A stretch of DNA of 64,000 nucleotides, taken from positions 3,334,596 through 3,398,595 of the forward strand of contig NW_006921535.1 in the NCBI RefSeq assembly GCF_000340215.1, given 5' to 3'. Below the pieces are notes generated by a model, which ran no database searches, was not told where the DNA came from, and was given only the letters and a program-made list of their open reading frames with translations. Every line of letters begins with the position of its first letter. Position 1 is the stretch's first letter. Position numbers and translations under genes: made by a program. Positions 47,701-57,878 of this stretch are shown here, one piece after another. The stretch comes from Pseudocercospora fijiensis CIRAD86. Taxonomy: Eukaryota; Ascomycota; Dothideomycetes; Mycosphaerellales; Mycosphaerellaceae.

Positions 47701-48636
47701 TAAGCGGAAGTAGACAGCGGTCTTTAATAGTAATAGCATTAAGTCTACGGTAATCGACGTATAAACGCAGGCTACTATCCTTCTTTAGAACAAACAGGAT
47801 AGGTGTACTAGTAGGGCTGTTACTATACCGAATGCGGCTATTAGCTAGGTTTTCCTCTAGGTATTTACGTAGTATAGCAAGCTCTCGTTTACTAAGGTTG
47901 TAGAGGGGGCTAAAAGGAACCTCTTTGCCCTCTATAATATCAATCTTATAATCCGTCTCTTTGAATATAGGCAATGTCGATGCTAGGTAGTGTTTAAACA
48001 CATTAATGTAAGTCTCTCGGATAGGCTCTAGTATACGAGCAAGCTGATTAGGATCTATGCTATTAGGGGGTATAGGCTTATTATTATTACCGAGCAGGTC
48101 GACCGTCGGATTAGCTAGGGTTAGGTTGCTAATAAATAGGACCCTAATATTATTAGGGCACTCGCTAACATTAATGTATTCAATGTCCTCTTTCCTAGCG
48201 ATTCTAAATCGCTATTGTTAACTGCCTAAGTCTATAACTATAGCATAGTACTTAAGAACAGGGTTGCTAATAACAATATTAGATAGGAGGCTATCTATGT
48301 CTACCGCGTAGGCAGTAAAGTTTAGTAGGCGCTTATTGCCGAGGTCGTCCTTTAGGGCTATATAGACATAGTAGGCCCTATAGGTTAAGTGCCGAGCGTT
48401 ATTAAACTAAGCAAGGGTTAGCAGGTTAGTCCTAGGCAGTTATCGAAGGTCTAATTGCTTAGCTAGGCGATAGCTAATAAGGGCACTAACTGAATTTCCT
48501 AGATCTAGTATAACCTTAGTCTTATAGTTAGTCCTATACGTGTCCGATACGAGACAGGTACGTATAATAGCTAGCACAATGTCGATAGTCTTACGCCGCA
48601 CAAGGCTAACAGTTAGTGCGGCGCTTACTCTTTTTT
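44730..48636 (-). pseudogene. pol: A pol: protease, RT, RNase H, integrase, chromodomain, RIP-mutated
   Basis: Protease remnant LDLGNSVSALI near 48510. RT open from 48001 to 47600 (PIFKETDYKIDIIEGKEVPF; LRLYVDYRRLNAITIKDR). The catalytic box is YLDN at about 47475-47449 instead of YLDD. RNase H and the ANSLSRRP linker lie near 46680. The integrase core is at 45916-45725 (LFVELIIDFITGLPPTKRRG, ILVVIDRFTKGARYIPA). The chromodomain (RKGKKEYLLR-QGYLPK-DS-E) is at about 44900-44810. Pol is in the -1 frame relative to gag, meeting at the six-A run 48636-48631. It belongs to the Tf1/sushi chromovirus lineage. Confidence 0.94.
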
Positions 48637-50010
48637 CGACTAATAAGAAGGTTGGCCTATAGGGGTAGCGTTAGCTGCTAAAAGGTGCTTTCGGTGTTCG
48701 GCGGTAGTACGGTCGATTCGGGCCTAGTCCTTAGGTTTGTCGCATTAGCCTAGTAGGTAGCTAGTGCTATTACAATTAAAGCACTTCAATCCGGTTAGGG
48801 GATTGCTATAGCTATTGCCGCTATTGTTAGCCGAGCGATTAGTACTATAGGGATACGAGCCCCTTCTACGGCCCCTATTACGGCCTCCTCTATATAGCCG
48901 CCGGCTACGGCTTCTTCTACGGTCGTTGTTACTATTCCTATTGTTAGTACTATTGTTCTAGTAGGAACCTTAGTTTCCTCCGCGGCTACGATAGGTAGCT
49001 AGGCGTATCTTAGATTCTAACCGTTATTAGAGCTGTACTATACGCTCTATAGTCTCGACTTCAACTATAAATTAAATGCGTGTAAGATTGGTCTATTCAA
49101 ACATACGGCGGCGGTCTAATTTAAGGACTAATTCCTATCGCAATTTAGGGCGTATTTCGGAAATCTAGATAGAGTCGGTCTTAGCTAGCAAATCGTCCTC
49201 GAGGGTCTTTAAATAGGCCTTAAATAAGCGAGCCGATTGATCAGTCTTTTGTTTAGCTCGAAGGTATTAGTCCTAAGCGTGTTGTTGCCTTAGTATAGGG
49301 TTTCTAAGGGTGTCTAGTATAATAGTCTTGTAGTCTTGCTACTAAACAGCGGTCTGGTCGTAAAGGGAATTAAAATAGTTATCCTATATACGCTTTAGGT
49401 CGCTATTGATATACTATATAGCGTATACGACTAAGGAATAGTCGTCTAGTAGCGCTCTTAGTGCGTTGCGCTAGTTAAGCTCACAGTTACGAATGTAGTC
49501 GTTGTACTGCTTTCGGCTAGAGCTATTAAACACAGTGCAGTCCTTAAGTTTAGCATCCTTCTTCTAGACTAGAACTAATAGCGAGGAAGGCCCTGCTGTC
49601 GGCTTAGTATTAGTTATTAGGGCCTCCTAAAGGCGGCGAATCTCGAGGAGATTATCCTTTAGCTATTGTTCTTAACGTAGGGCAGTAAGCCTGTTTTGGG
49701 TAGCTTCTTAAAGTCTCGCTACTAGCTAGGGCCTAAAGGCTAGCTAGCTATATCGTCGATTAACAATATTGTTAAGAATGTCGTTAATAGGCAATTCTAG
49801 ATCGTTACCTAGAATTACAGGTTCTTCTTTAGTAGGCTTAGTAGTAGGCCCTTTAGTAGGAGGTACTTTAGTAGGAGCCTTAGTAGGCACTTCGGTAGGC
49901 ACTATACTACTAGCGTTGTCGTTGCTAGCGCTACTAGCGGCAGTACGGTTGTTGTTTCGTAATAAACCGGCTATTGTAAGGGGCGACACTAATAATGTAT
50001 TGTTAGCCCC
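48630..50010 (-). pseudogene. gag: A gag with zinc knuckle, RIP-mutated
   Basis: N-terminal LLRNNNRTAASSASNDN, a Thr/Pro/Lys linker and GNDLELPINDILNNIVNRR (49989-49744). Then a capsid region, an Arg/Gly-rich stretch (RRRSRRRLYRGGRNRGRRRG) at about 48930-48860, and the knuckle CFNCNSTSYLLG-C at about 48783-48740, where the His is Tyr (CAC to TAC by RIP). The start codon is not resolvable. Confidence 0.88.
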
Positions 50011-50253
50011 TAAGATGCGGATATAGCGGAATTAGTAGATATCGGCTTAGTATGCTTAACTTAGTATAATAGGCCGTAAAGAAGGCCTTGCTTAAATCTT
50101 GATAATTAGTACGGTTGTTTCGATAGAATAGTACGTATAGGTCCCGTTCTTCGGGCGCAATATAGTTAAATCGATAGTTTTCGTAGCTATACCGCTAAAA
50201 GCTTGAAATAAGGACTATCTAGCTGCTACCCTTAAAGGGTGGATCGAATACTG

Positions 50254-50450
50254 TATAAGAAGGGTTATATTAGCAGGTAGATAGGGTAGTGGTGAATTAG
50301 TATAGTATTCGATAGAGATCTAAAAGGAGAGGGAGGAAGGCAGGCTAGTTAGCCTAACGCTAAGCGCTAAGCCCTACCTAAGGCACTAAGACCCTAGCTT
50401 TACTCGGCCTAATTATATGCCAATTACGTGTAGCCTCTTTAGCCCTAACA
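50254..50450 (-). repeat. A 5' LTR (197 bp)
   Basis: Carries AGTATTCGAT at 50304-50313, complementary to the PBS ATCGAATACT at 50243-50252 one base inside the LTR. Confidence 0.95.
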
Positions 50451-50455
50451 GATAG

Positions 50456-51890
50456 TCCTACGCTAGCGTTGCGTGCTCGCTAGTAGTCCGCGACTAGGCG
50501 TCTAGCCTCTATGCCTAGGAAAGCGTCGACTAATCTATTATAGCGTTGCTAGCGAGGAGGCGGGTTACGCTCTATACTAGGCTCTATATATACTAAGTCT
50601 ATACGCTAGGTGTTTAGGTCTATATCTTAAGACATATCGACTGCGTTCTTAGCTAGTACGGGAGGGAGTAGTAGCTCTTGCTCTTATCGTCGGGGTTCTC
50701 GCTACTAAGTACCTTGTCGCTAAAGCTTAGGAGCTAGTAAAGAGGACTCTAGACTACTTAGGGCCGGGAGCTCCTACTATTCGGGCTTAGGGCTCTATTG
50801 CTCCGGAGCTTACTAATTAGGACTCTACTACTCTGTATCCTAGTACTCGGGCTTAGGACTATATTACTTAGAACCTTACTATTTAGGACTCTGCTACTTA
50901 GGGCCGACTAAAACCGGTAAGGACAAATTAGGACTACTTATAGGTAACAGCTCTAAGGCACTAAGTTCTCGCAGACCTAGGAGAAAAACTATTAGTAAGG
51001 ACCTATAGCGTATATGCGTAACTCGTCGCGTACTAGCTACTAAGATCGTTCGGCGGCGGCGTAGTTATAGACTAGTATCCGGACTTGCGCTTGCGGGTAC
51101 TACTATATCTAGTAACGGCGGTGCTAGTTCTAGAGTAGGAGCCGCTAAGTCGTTAGGTTCTATCGAGTCTAAAATAGCAAGTTCGTCTCGGAGTGCAATT
51201 AGTGTCTTCGCTACTACCGTAACTAAAGAGCGGTTAACTGCCTAATCTTAGGGGAAACCGAGGGTAGTACTACCTCTAGCGTCCGAGAGTTTTCGCGGTA
51301 TATATTCTTCTAGGGGCTAATAATAAGTAGTAATTGTCGTAACGACTGCTTTTAACGGGTCTCTCTACTTCTAGTATACTAACTTAGCGTAACCGGCGTT
51401 AGCTAAGAATTCCTTAAAGCAAAAAGCAATGTTTAACGAGTAGGCGTCTAAATCGGGGCGTATAGAAGCTAGTATATTTATAGAGTAAGCGTAGGCTCGA
51501 TAATCTTATAAGTATAGGATAAGTATAGAGTTAAGGAACTAGACTAGAGTCGGGAAACTATTAGGGTACTCGTAGGCTCTTGCCTCGACTAGTGCCCGCT
51601 TCGGTAGGTGCTAGTATAGAGTAAACAAACCTAGATAAGGAAGGCGGGCCGCCTAGTCTAGCGATTAGAGGGCTATAGGGCGCCGTCGATTAGAGGGCTG
51701 TCGGTATATCGCTATATATATACGGAAGATAATATGCGGAATTTAGAGGACTGTCGTAATCGTATCTATATCGAGCGTAGGTAGTTGTTATAGTTAGGTA
51801 GGTAGGTCGGTGCCGCTAGTACGGGACCTTGTAGTCGCGTTAAGCGGCGGCGGTAGGGTTTTTTAGTTTTTTAAGGTGCCTATTCGTCTA
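50456..51890 (-). pseudogene. gag: H gag, 5' part
   Basis: Upstream part of H gag, readable in parallel with H2 55700-57086. At about 50950-50720 it holds a run of Ser-Pro-Lys-Gln-Gln-type repeats (H2 56634-56780: GPK--SPK--GPK-HSPKPEY), in which the Gln codons are now TAG, making this the densest stop cluster in the window. It is joined in frame with 43286 downstream once A is removed. Confidence 0.65.
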
Positions 51891-51944
51891 GTACTTAGGT
51901 ACTATTTAAACAGATCTAGATCTAACTAAAGCGAAGCTACTAAT

Positions 51945-52052
51945 TGTTATACGAGGGACGATTAGTAGTTAGGCAATAGTATAGTATTAGTAAGAGTATC
52001 TACGGTCCTACGAAAGTATATATAGGCCCGGCGTTCCGTGCCTACTATAATA
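51945..52052 (-). repeat. H 5' LTR (108 bp)
   Basis: Pairs with 11983-12090; followed by the TSD GAAAG at 52053-52057. On the - strand the bases just inside (51944-51931) read ATTAGTAGCTTCGC, TTGGTAGC before RIP, a possible PBS. Confidence 0.9.
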
Positions 52053-52190
52053 GAAAGAGGCGGGGGCGTAGCGTATAGTAGTTATTGTCGGTATAGGTAT
52101 AGAGGAAGAAGTTAAAAGTGTAAGAATGTCGCGAAGCCCTAATTGTTGCCGCCTACGTAACGTTATATAAGTAAGCTTTCGTAACTATAG

Positions 52191-52270
52191 CAACTACGCC
52201 CCGGTAATAGTAACTACGCCCTAGTAACGGCAACTACGCCCTAGCAACGGCAACTACGCCCTAGCAACGG
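52191..52270. repeat. K1 subterminal 20-bp repeats, cluster 1 (4 copies)
   Basis: Four head-to-tail copies of CAACTACGCCCTAGCAACGG. A second cluster follows about 143 bp later in a larger repeat that also includes two TAGCCGGC words. Their place near the end of a hAT element fits transposase-binding sites. Confidence 0.9.
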
Positions 52271-52353
52271 TAATAAAGCGTAGTAAATACAACCTAGTAA
52301 CTATTATAGCCGGCAATCGTAGCCGGTAGTCGAATAAGAGTATCCTTATAGCA

Positions 52354-52413
52354 AAACTACGCCCTAGCAACGGCAACTACGCCCTAGCAACGGCAACTAC
52401 GCCCTAGTAATAG
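52354..52413. repeat. K1 subterminal 20-bp repeats, cluster 2 (3 copies)
   Basis: Three copies of the same unit, followed by the same GCGTAGTAAAT and TAGCCGGCAATCGTAGCCGG flank as cluster 1. Confidence 0.9.
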
Positions 52414-52635
52414 CAAAAGAGCGTAGTAAATGTAATAGAGTTACTATTATAGCCGGCAATCGTAGCCGGCAGTCGAATAAGAGTGTCCTTATAGTAAAAC
52501 TAATACAGTCTCTAGTTTAAACTAGGAATCTATATAGTTCGAAAAAACCAAACCGGAACTAGGGAGCTAGTTCGCCGCTAAGAAACCAAACCATATACGT
52601 TTAGTAGTTCGGAAACCGAACCACTACGGGGTCTA

Positions 52636-52890
52636 GCCGCAATAGGGGCCGTAGAAGGGGCTCGTATCCCTATAATACTAATCGCTTAACTAACAATAGT
52701 AGTAATAGCGGCTACGGCAATGTTCTAACTAGATTGAAGTGCTTTAATTGTAATAGTACTAGCTATCTACTAGGCTAATATAACAAACCTAAGGACTAGG
52801 CCCGAATTAACTATGCTTCCGCTAAGTATAGGAAACACCTTTTAGCCGCTAATGCTACCCCTATCGGCTCCTTTAATTAGTCGAAAAAAG
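52636..52890 (+). pseudogene. gag: I gag C-terminus (zinc knuckle)
   Basis: The zinc knuckle region is at 52740-52780. His and the last Cys are Tyr codons, as expected from RIP (CAC to TAC; TGC to TAT needs a further change). It ends at the six-A run 52884-52889 shared with A and B. Confidence 0.8.
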
Positions 52891-55565
52891 AATAAGCGCC
52901 GCACTAACTGTTAGCCTTATACGGCGTAAAACCATCGATATTATACTAGCTATTATACGCACCTGTCTTATATAGGATACGTATAGAACTAACTATTAAA
53001 CTAAGGTTATACTAGATCTAGGAAATTCGGTTAGCGCCCTTATTAATTACCGCCTAGCTAAGCAATTAGACCTCCGATAATTGCCTAGAACTAATATACT
53101 AACCCTTGCTTAGTTTAATAACGCTCGGCACTTAACCCATAGGGCCTACTATATTCCTATAGTTCTAAAAGACGACCTCGGCAATAAACGCTTACTAGAT
53201 TTTACTGCCTACGTAGTAGATATAGACAACCTTCTATCCGATATTGTTATTAGCAACCCTATTCTTAAGCACTATACTATAGTTATAGACTTAGGTAGTT
53301 AATAGTAGCGATTTAGAATCGCTAGGAGAGAGGATATTAAATATATTAATATTAGCGAGTGTCCCGACGATATCCGGGTCCTATTTATCGGCAATCTAAC
53401 GCCTGCCTTAGCTAATCCGACGGCTAACCTTCTCGGTAGAGATAACGATAAACCTATACCTCCTAATAGTATAGATCCTAATTAGCTTGCTCGTATACTA
53501 CTACCTATTCGAGAGACCTATATTAATATATTTAAACACTACCTAGCATCGATATTGCCTATATTTAAGGAGACTAATTACAAGATTAATATTATAGAGG
53601 GCAAAGAGGTCCCCTTTAGGCCCCTCTATAACCTTAGTAAACGAGAACTTACTATATTGCGTAAGTACCTAGATAAGAACCTAGCTAATAGTCGAATTTA
53701 GTATAGCAATAGCCCTACTAGTATACTAATCCTATTTGTTCTAAAGAAGGATAGTAGCCTACGTTTATATATTAATTATAGAGGGCTTAATGCTGTTACT
53801 ATTAAGGACCGCTATCTACTTCCGCTTATTAATAAGACCCTCGATCGCCTATCTAGCGCCTATTTCTATACTATATTAGATATTAAGGATGCGTACTATC
53901 GTATCTGCATTCGTAAGGGCGATAAATAGAAGATAGCCTTCCGCACTCGCTATAGCTATTTCGAGTACTTAGTTATAATATTTAGGCTAGCTAATGCCCC
54001 TACTACATTCTAGTCCTATATTAATCGGGCCCTATTAGGCCTATTAGATTACCTCTATATAGTTTACCTAGACGATATCCTAGTCTATATATACTTACCT
54101 AATATTGCGGAATATTAGGCCGCTATACGTAAGGTACTCGACTGCCTACGGGCTTATAGCTTGTATTATAAGCCTTCTAAATACACCTTTACTACTAAGG
54201 AGGTAGCCTTCCTTAGCTTCCTCGTATTAACCGAGAGTGTTAAGGCTAATCCTAATCGGATTACGACTATTACTAAGTAGCTAACGCCTACTAGTATTAA
54301 GGAGCTTTAATTATTCCTAGGTTTTACTAACTTCTACCGTCGGTTTATTAAGGGCTATTCGAGGCATATAATGCTACTAACTAAGCTTACTAAAACTAAG
54401 GCTAATCTATCTAGAGAGTTCAAATAGACTAATAAAGTATAAGCCGCTTTTAACGGTTTAAAGCAACGGTTTACTAAAGTCCCCTTATTATACTATTTCG
54501 TACCGGACAAGCAGATTCGTATTAAGACTAACGCTTCGCAGTTTGCTATATTAGCTATAATGTCTTAGTAGTCGGATAAGGACTACTATTAGTACCCGAT
54601 TGCCTTCTTCTCGCGAAAGATAATCGATATAGAACGTTGCTACGAGACCTACGAGTAAGAGCTCTTAGCAATCGTTAAAGCCTTTAAGTACTAGCGTTAC
54701 TATCTCGATAGTGCTTAGTATACTATCTAGGTCTATACGGACTATAACAACCTTCGTAGAATTACGAAGGTTACTAGGGTTATAGGTCGATAGGCTAGAT
54801 AGGCCGTCTACCTCGCCGGGTTCGATTTTAATATATTATACCGGCTAGGCGTAAGTAACCCTACCGATAGCCCATCGAGGCGGCCTAATTACGACAGCGA
54901 GACTTAGCAATCTATTAATTTATTGTTTCTAACCCTATAGCATAAGATTGCTATAGCCCGTATTATTAATAAGCAAGCGTAGGATAAGCGGACTTCCGGA
55001 CTCCGCGGCGGCAATAAATACTATAGCGGAGTTGTCGTTCTTCTAGTATACGTTAGAAAGGACGTAGGTCGCTCGAGCTATAATAACTCGATTAAAGATA
55101 TTGCTATCTATAGCGACAGCACTATAGAAGAGGTTGTAGTAGTTCCGGCTACTAGTACTATTAGATATATATAATACGTACCTCGTTCGATAGCGAGGGT
55201 ACTATTAAATAACCTTGCGAATAGGGATAGTTAATCGTTTATAGATAAGCTATTACGTACTTAGTAGAGGGACGCCTTTACTATCGAGCGTATTAATAGG
55301 CTTATAAGTAGACGAGCGACTCGATCTAGTAAGAGTAATAGTTAGTCGATCGACGACAAGGGTTACTTAAAGTTTAAGGGTAGATACTATATCCCCGCTA
55401 AACAATCAATTAGATAAGAGCTTTTAAAGAGGCACTATAATAGTAAGCTCGCTAGTTACTATAGTATAGAGAGGTCGTACGAGCTACTATCGCGTATATA
55501 CTACTAGCTAAATAGTAAGCGGTATATCCCCGAATATATCCGGACCTATATAGTATACTAGCGTA
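52888..55565 (+). pseudogene. pol: I pol: protease to integrase, RIP-mutated, truncated by gap
   Basis: RT from about 53550 (PIFKETNYKINIIEGKEVPF; LRLYINYRGLNAVTIKDRY). The catalytic YLDDILVY at 54065-54088 is intact here, unlike A and B. RNase H lies near 54520-54790. The spacer ends in the -RRPNYDS-type motif near 54880, and integrase begins near 55150. Stops are TAG/TAA. The frame is again -1 relative to gag. Confidence 0.9.
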
Positions 55566-55665
55566 NNNNNNNNNNNNNNNNNNNNNNNNNNNNNNNNNNN
55601 NNNNNNNNNNNNNNNNNNNNNNNNNNNNNNNNNNNNNNNNNNNNNNNNNNNNNNNNNNNNNNNNN
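55566..55665. other. Assembly gap (100 N)
   Basis: Exactly 100 N, the conventional size for a gap of unknown length. It separates the nested stack on element I from H2, so adjacency of the two sides is not proven. Confidence 0.99.
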
Positions 55666-57756
55666 CAGTACTAGACGAACGGGTACCTTAAAAAAAACTA
55701 AAAAAACGCGACCGCGAGGTCCCGTACTAGCAGTACCGACCTACCTACCTAACTATAATAACTACCTACGCTCGATACCGAGACGATTACGACAGTCCTT
55801 TAAATTCCGCATATTATCTTCCGTATATATATAGCTATATACCGATAGCCCTCTAATCGACGGCGCCCTATAGCCCTCTAATCGCTAGACTAGGCGGCCC
55901 GCCTTCCTTATCTAGGTTTGTTTACTCTATACTAGCACCTACCGAAGCGGGTACCGGTCGAGGTAAGAGCCTATAAGCACCCTAACAGTTTCCCGACTCT
56001 AGTCTAGTTCCTTAACTCTATACTTATCCTACATTTTTATAAGATTACCGAGCCTACGCTTATTCTATAAATACGCTAGCTTCCGTACGCCCCGATTTAG
56101 ACGCCTACTCGTTAAACATCGCTTTTTACTTTAAAGAGTTCTTAGCTAACGCCGGTTACGCTAAGTTAGTGTATTAGAAGTAAAGAGACCCGCTTATAGT
56201 AGTCGTTACGAAAATTACTACGTATTATTAGCCCCTAGAAGAATATATACTACGAAAACTCTTAGATACTAGAGGCGGTACTTCCCTTGGTTTCCCTTAG
56301 GATTAGGCAGTTAACCGCTCTTTAGTTACGGTAGCAGCGAAGACGGTACTTGCTCTCTATAACGAACTTGCAGTTTTAGATACAATAGGACCTAACGACT
56401 TAGCGGCTCCTACTCCGGAACTAGTACTACCCTCTCTAGATATAGTAGTGCCCGCAAGTCCGGATACTAGTCTATAGCTACGTCGCCGTCGGACGATTTT
56501 AGTAGCTAGTACGCGACGTATTATATACGTACGCTATAGGTCCTTACTAATTGTTTTTCCCCTAGGTCTACGAGAACTTAGTACCTTAGAGCTATTACCT
56601 ATAAGCAGTCCTAATTTGTCCTTACCGGTTTTAGTCGGCCCTAAGTAGTAGAGTCCTAAATAGTAAGGTCCTAAGTAACATAGTCCTAAGCCCGAGTACT
56701 AGGATATAGAGTAGTAGAGTCCTAAGTAGTAAGCTCCGGAGCGAGAGAACCCTAAGCCTAAATAGTAGAAGCTCCCGGCCCTAAGTAGTCTAGAGTCCTC
56801 TCTACTAGCTCCTAAGCTTTAGCGATAAGGTACTTAGTAGCGAGGACCCCGACGATAAGAGTAAGAGCTACTACTCCCTCCCGTATCGGCTAAGAATATA
56901 GTCGATATATCTTAAGATATAGACCTAGATACCTAGCGTATAGACTTAGTATATATAGAGCCTAGTATAGAGCGTAACCCGCCTCCTCGCTAGTAGCGCT
57001 ATAATAGATTAGTCGACGCTTTCCTAGGCATAGAGGCTAGACGCCTAGTCGCGGACTGCTAGCGAGTACGCAACGCTAGCGTAGGACTATCCTCCTAAAA
57101 CTAGCGTAACGGCAAGCAGCTAGCCTACGACAACCCGTAGCCTTAACGCCTATAAGAGGGCATACTATGCGAAGTCCCGGCACGCGAGAACTAGAACGCC
57201 GCTAGCGCTAACGCGGCCGCTAAAGACGCTAACGGCGAAATCCTAAATACCGCTAACCTAGCCGTCCTATATAATAAGATACGCTAGCTGTTTAAACAAC
57301 TATTAAATTAACAAGTTATCTAAACCTAGTAACTTAGGGATAAAATCCGGGACGAGATCGACTAGTTACGCTAAAGCATCCCTTCGAGCTTAGTATAAGA
57401 TAGGCTAGACACTAGACGAGCTAAACGCCTCGCGTAGGCAGGTTTATATAAACAGGTCCCGTAGGAGCAGGTTCTATTAGCCCTACTACCTAACCTAGTC
57501 GAAGCCTAGCCTTATTAGTTACGGCGTAACGTGCAACGCAACGCCGAGGCTAGATAACGCCGCTATAGCTAAGGCGGTATAGCTAGCGGAGGGCCTCTAA
57601 GCCTAAGCTCTAGCGACTCTAGTACCTATAGTAGGAACTTTAGCCCGCGAGGTTACGGTTTTAACCCTTACTATATAGACAATTTCCGCTTTACCCGCTC
57701 GCCCTATTATAGCCTATAGCGTTCCTAGCGCCTAGAGAGATTTAACTAGACCCCGC
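55666..57756 (+). mobile_element. H2: gag region of a second H element, host of K2
   Basis: Aligns in reverse with H 51895-50456 and 43286-42650. The 5' LTR would lie in the gap. At 57087-57091 it has the uninterrupted target of element A. It is cut at 57756 by K2, with left flank GATTTAAC (57749-57756) as the probable 8-bp TSD; H keeps the uncut sequence at about 42640. Confidence 0.92.
55760..57756 (+). pseudogene. gag: H2 gag, RIP-mutated and truncated
   Basis: Same gag as H: an N-terminal region with YFKEFLANAGYAK-type helical sequence (56130 onward), Ser-Pro-Lys-Gln repeats (56634-56780), and a capsid-like part with AA-NRDA-type charged helices after 57200. It stops at the K2 insertion. 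The start is not resolvable. Confidence 0.65.
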
Positions 57757-57840
57757 AGTAGTTCGGTTTGGTTTAGTTTAGTTTGCTAAGCCGAAGATCT
57801 AGTTTAGTTTAGGTTGGTTTGCTAAGCAACTACAAGAGTA
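57757..57840 (+). repeat. K2 left terminal region (TIR and GGTTT/AGTTT subterminal repeats)
   Basis: The inverted terminus TAGACCC is followed by repeated GGTTT/AGTTT words and two GTTTGCTAAG words about 40 bp apart. The MITE at 59407 has the same arrangement. Confidence 0.88.
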
Positions 57841-57878
57841 GCTAGTTCGAACTATAGAATTTATCGGTTTCTAAGAAG

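Larger units (their letters stand above)
43292..50450 (-). mobile_element. A: 7,159-bp Ty3/gypsy chromovirus inserted in H gag
   Basis: LTRs 43292-43488 and 50254-50450 (197 bp), TSD GATAG at 43287-43291 and 50451-50455. The empty site is seen in H2 at 57087-57091 (CTATC on the opposite strand), directly proving the insertion. It is complete from LTR to LTR but RIP-mutated throughout. Confidence 0.96.
11983..52052 (-). mobile_element. H: 13.4 kb LTR retrotransposon hosting B (with C) and A
   Basis: The ends are 108-bp direct repeats (11983-12090 and 51945-52052) starting TGTTATAC and ending ATAACA or its RIP form ATAATA, flanked by the 5-bp TSD GAAAG at 11978-11982 and 52053-52057. Removing B (14667-34149) and A (43292-50455) with one TSD copy each leaves 13,423 bp. 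On the - strand the order is LTR, gag, protease, RT, RNase H, integrase with chromodomain, an extra ~1,573-codon frame, LTR. A second copy, H2, gives the empty site for A. Confidence 0.93.
52058..52635 (-). mobile_element. K1 right terminus with subterminal repeats and TIR
   Basis: Right end of hAT K1 after the H insertion. It ends in ACTACGGGGTCTA at 52635, matching the right end of the MITE at 59779 and inverted to TAGACCC at the left ends of K2 and the MITE. The following GCCGCAAT (52636-52643) would be the right 8-bp TSD in element I. The last 75 bp are almost identical to the MITE (TATACGTTTAGTAGTTCGG and so on). Confidence 0.88.
52636..55565 (+). mobile_element. I: chromovirus fragment (A/B family) on the + strand, host of K1
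   Basis: Runs from the Arg/Gly-rich part of gag to the integrase region, cut at 52636 by K1 and at 55566 by an assembly gap. It is the outermost element of the nested stack. No LTR of this copy lies in the window. Confidence 0.9.

Noticed and set aside
52191..52413. CRISPR-like array
   Set aside because: The 20-bp units are directly adjacent without unique spacers and lie at a transposon end in a eukaryotic sequence.
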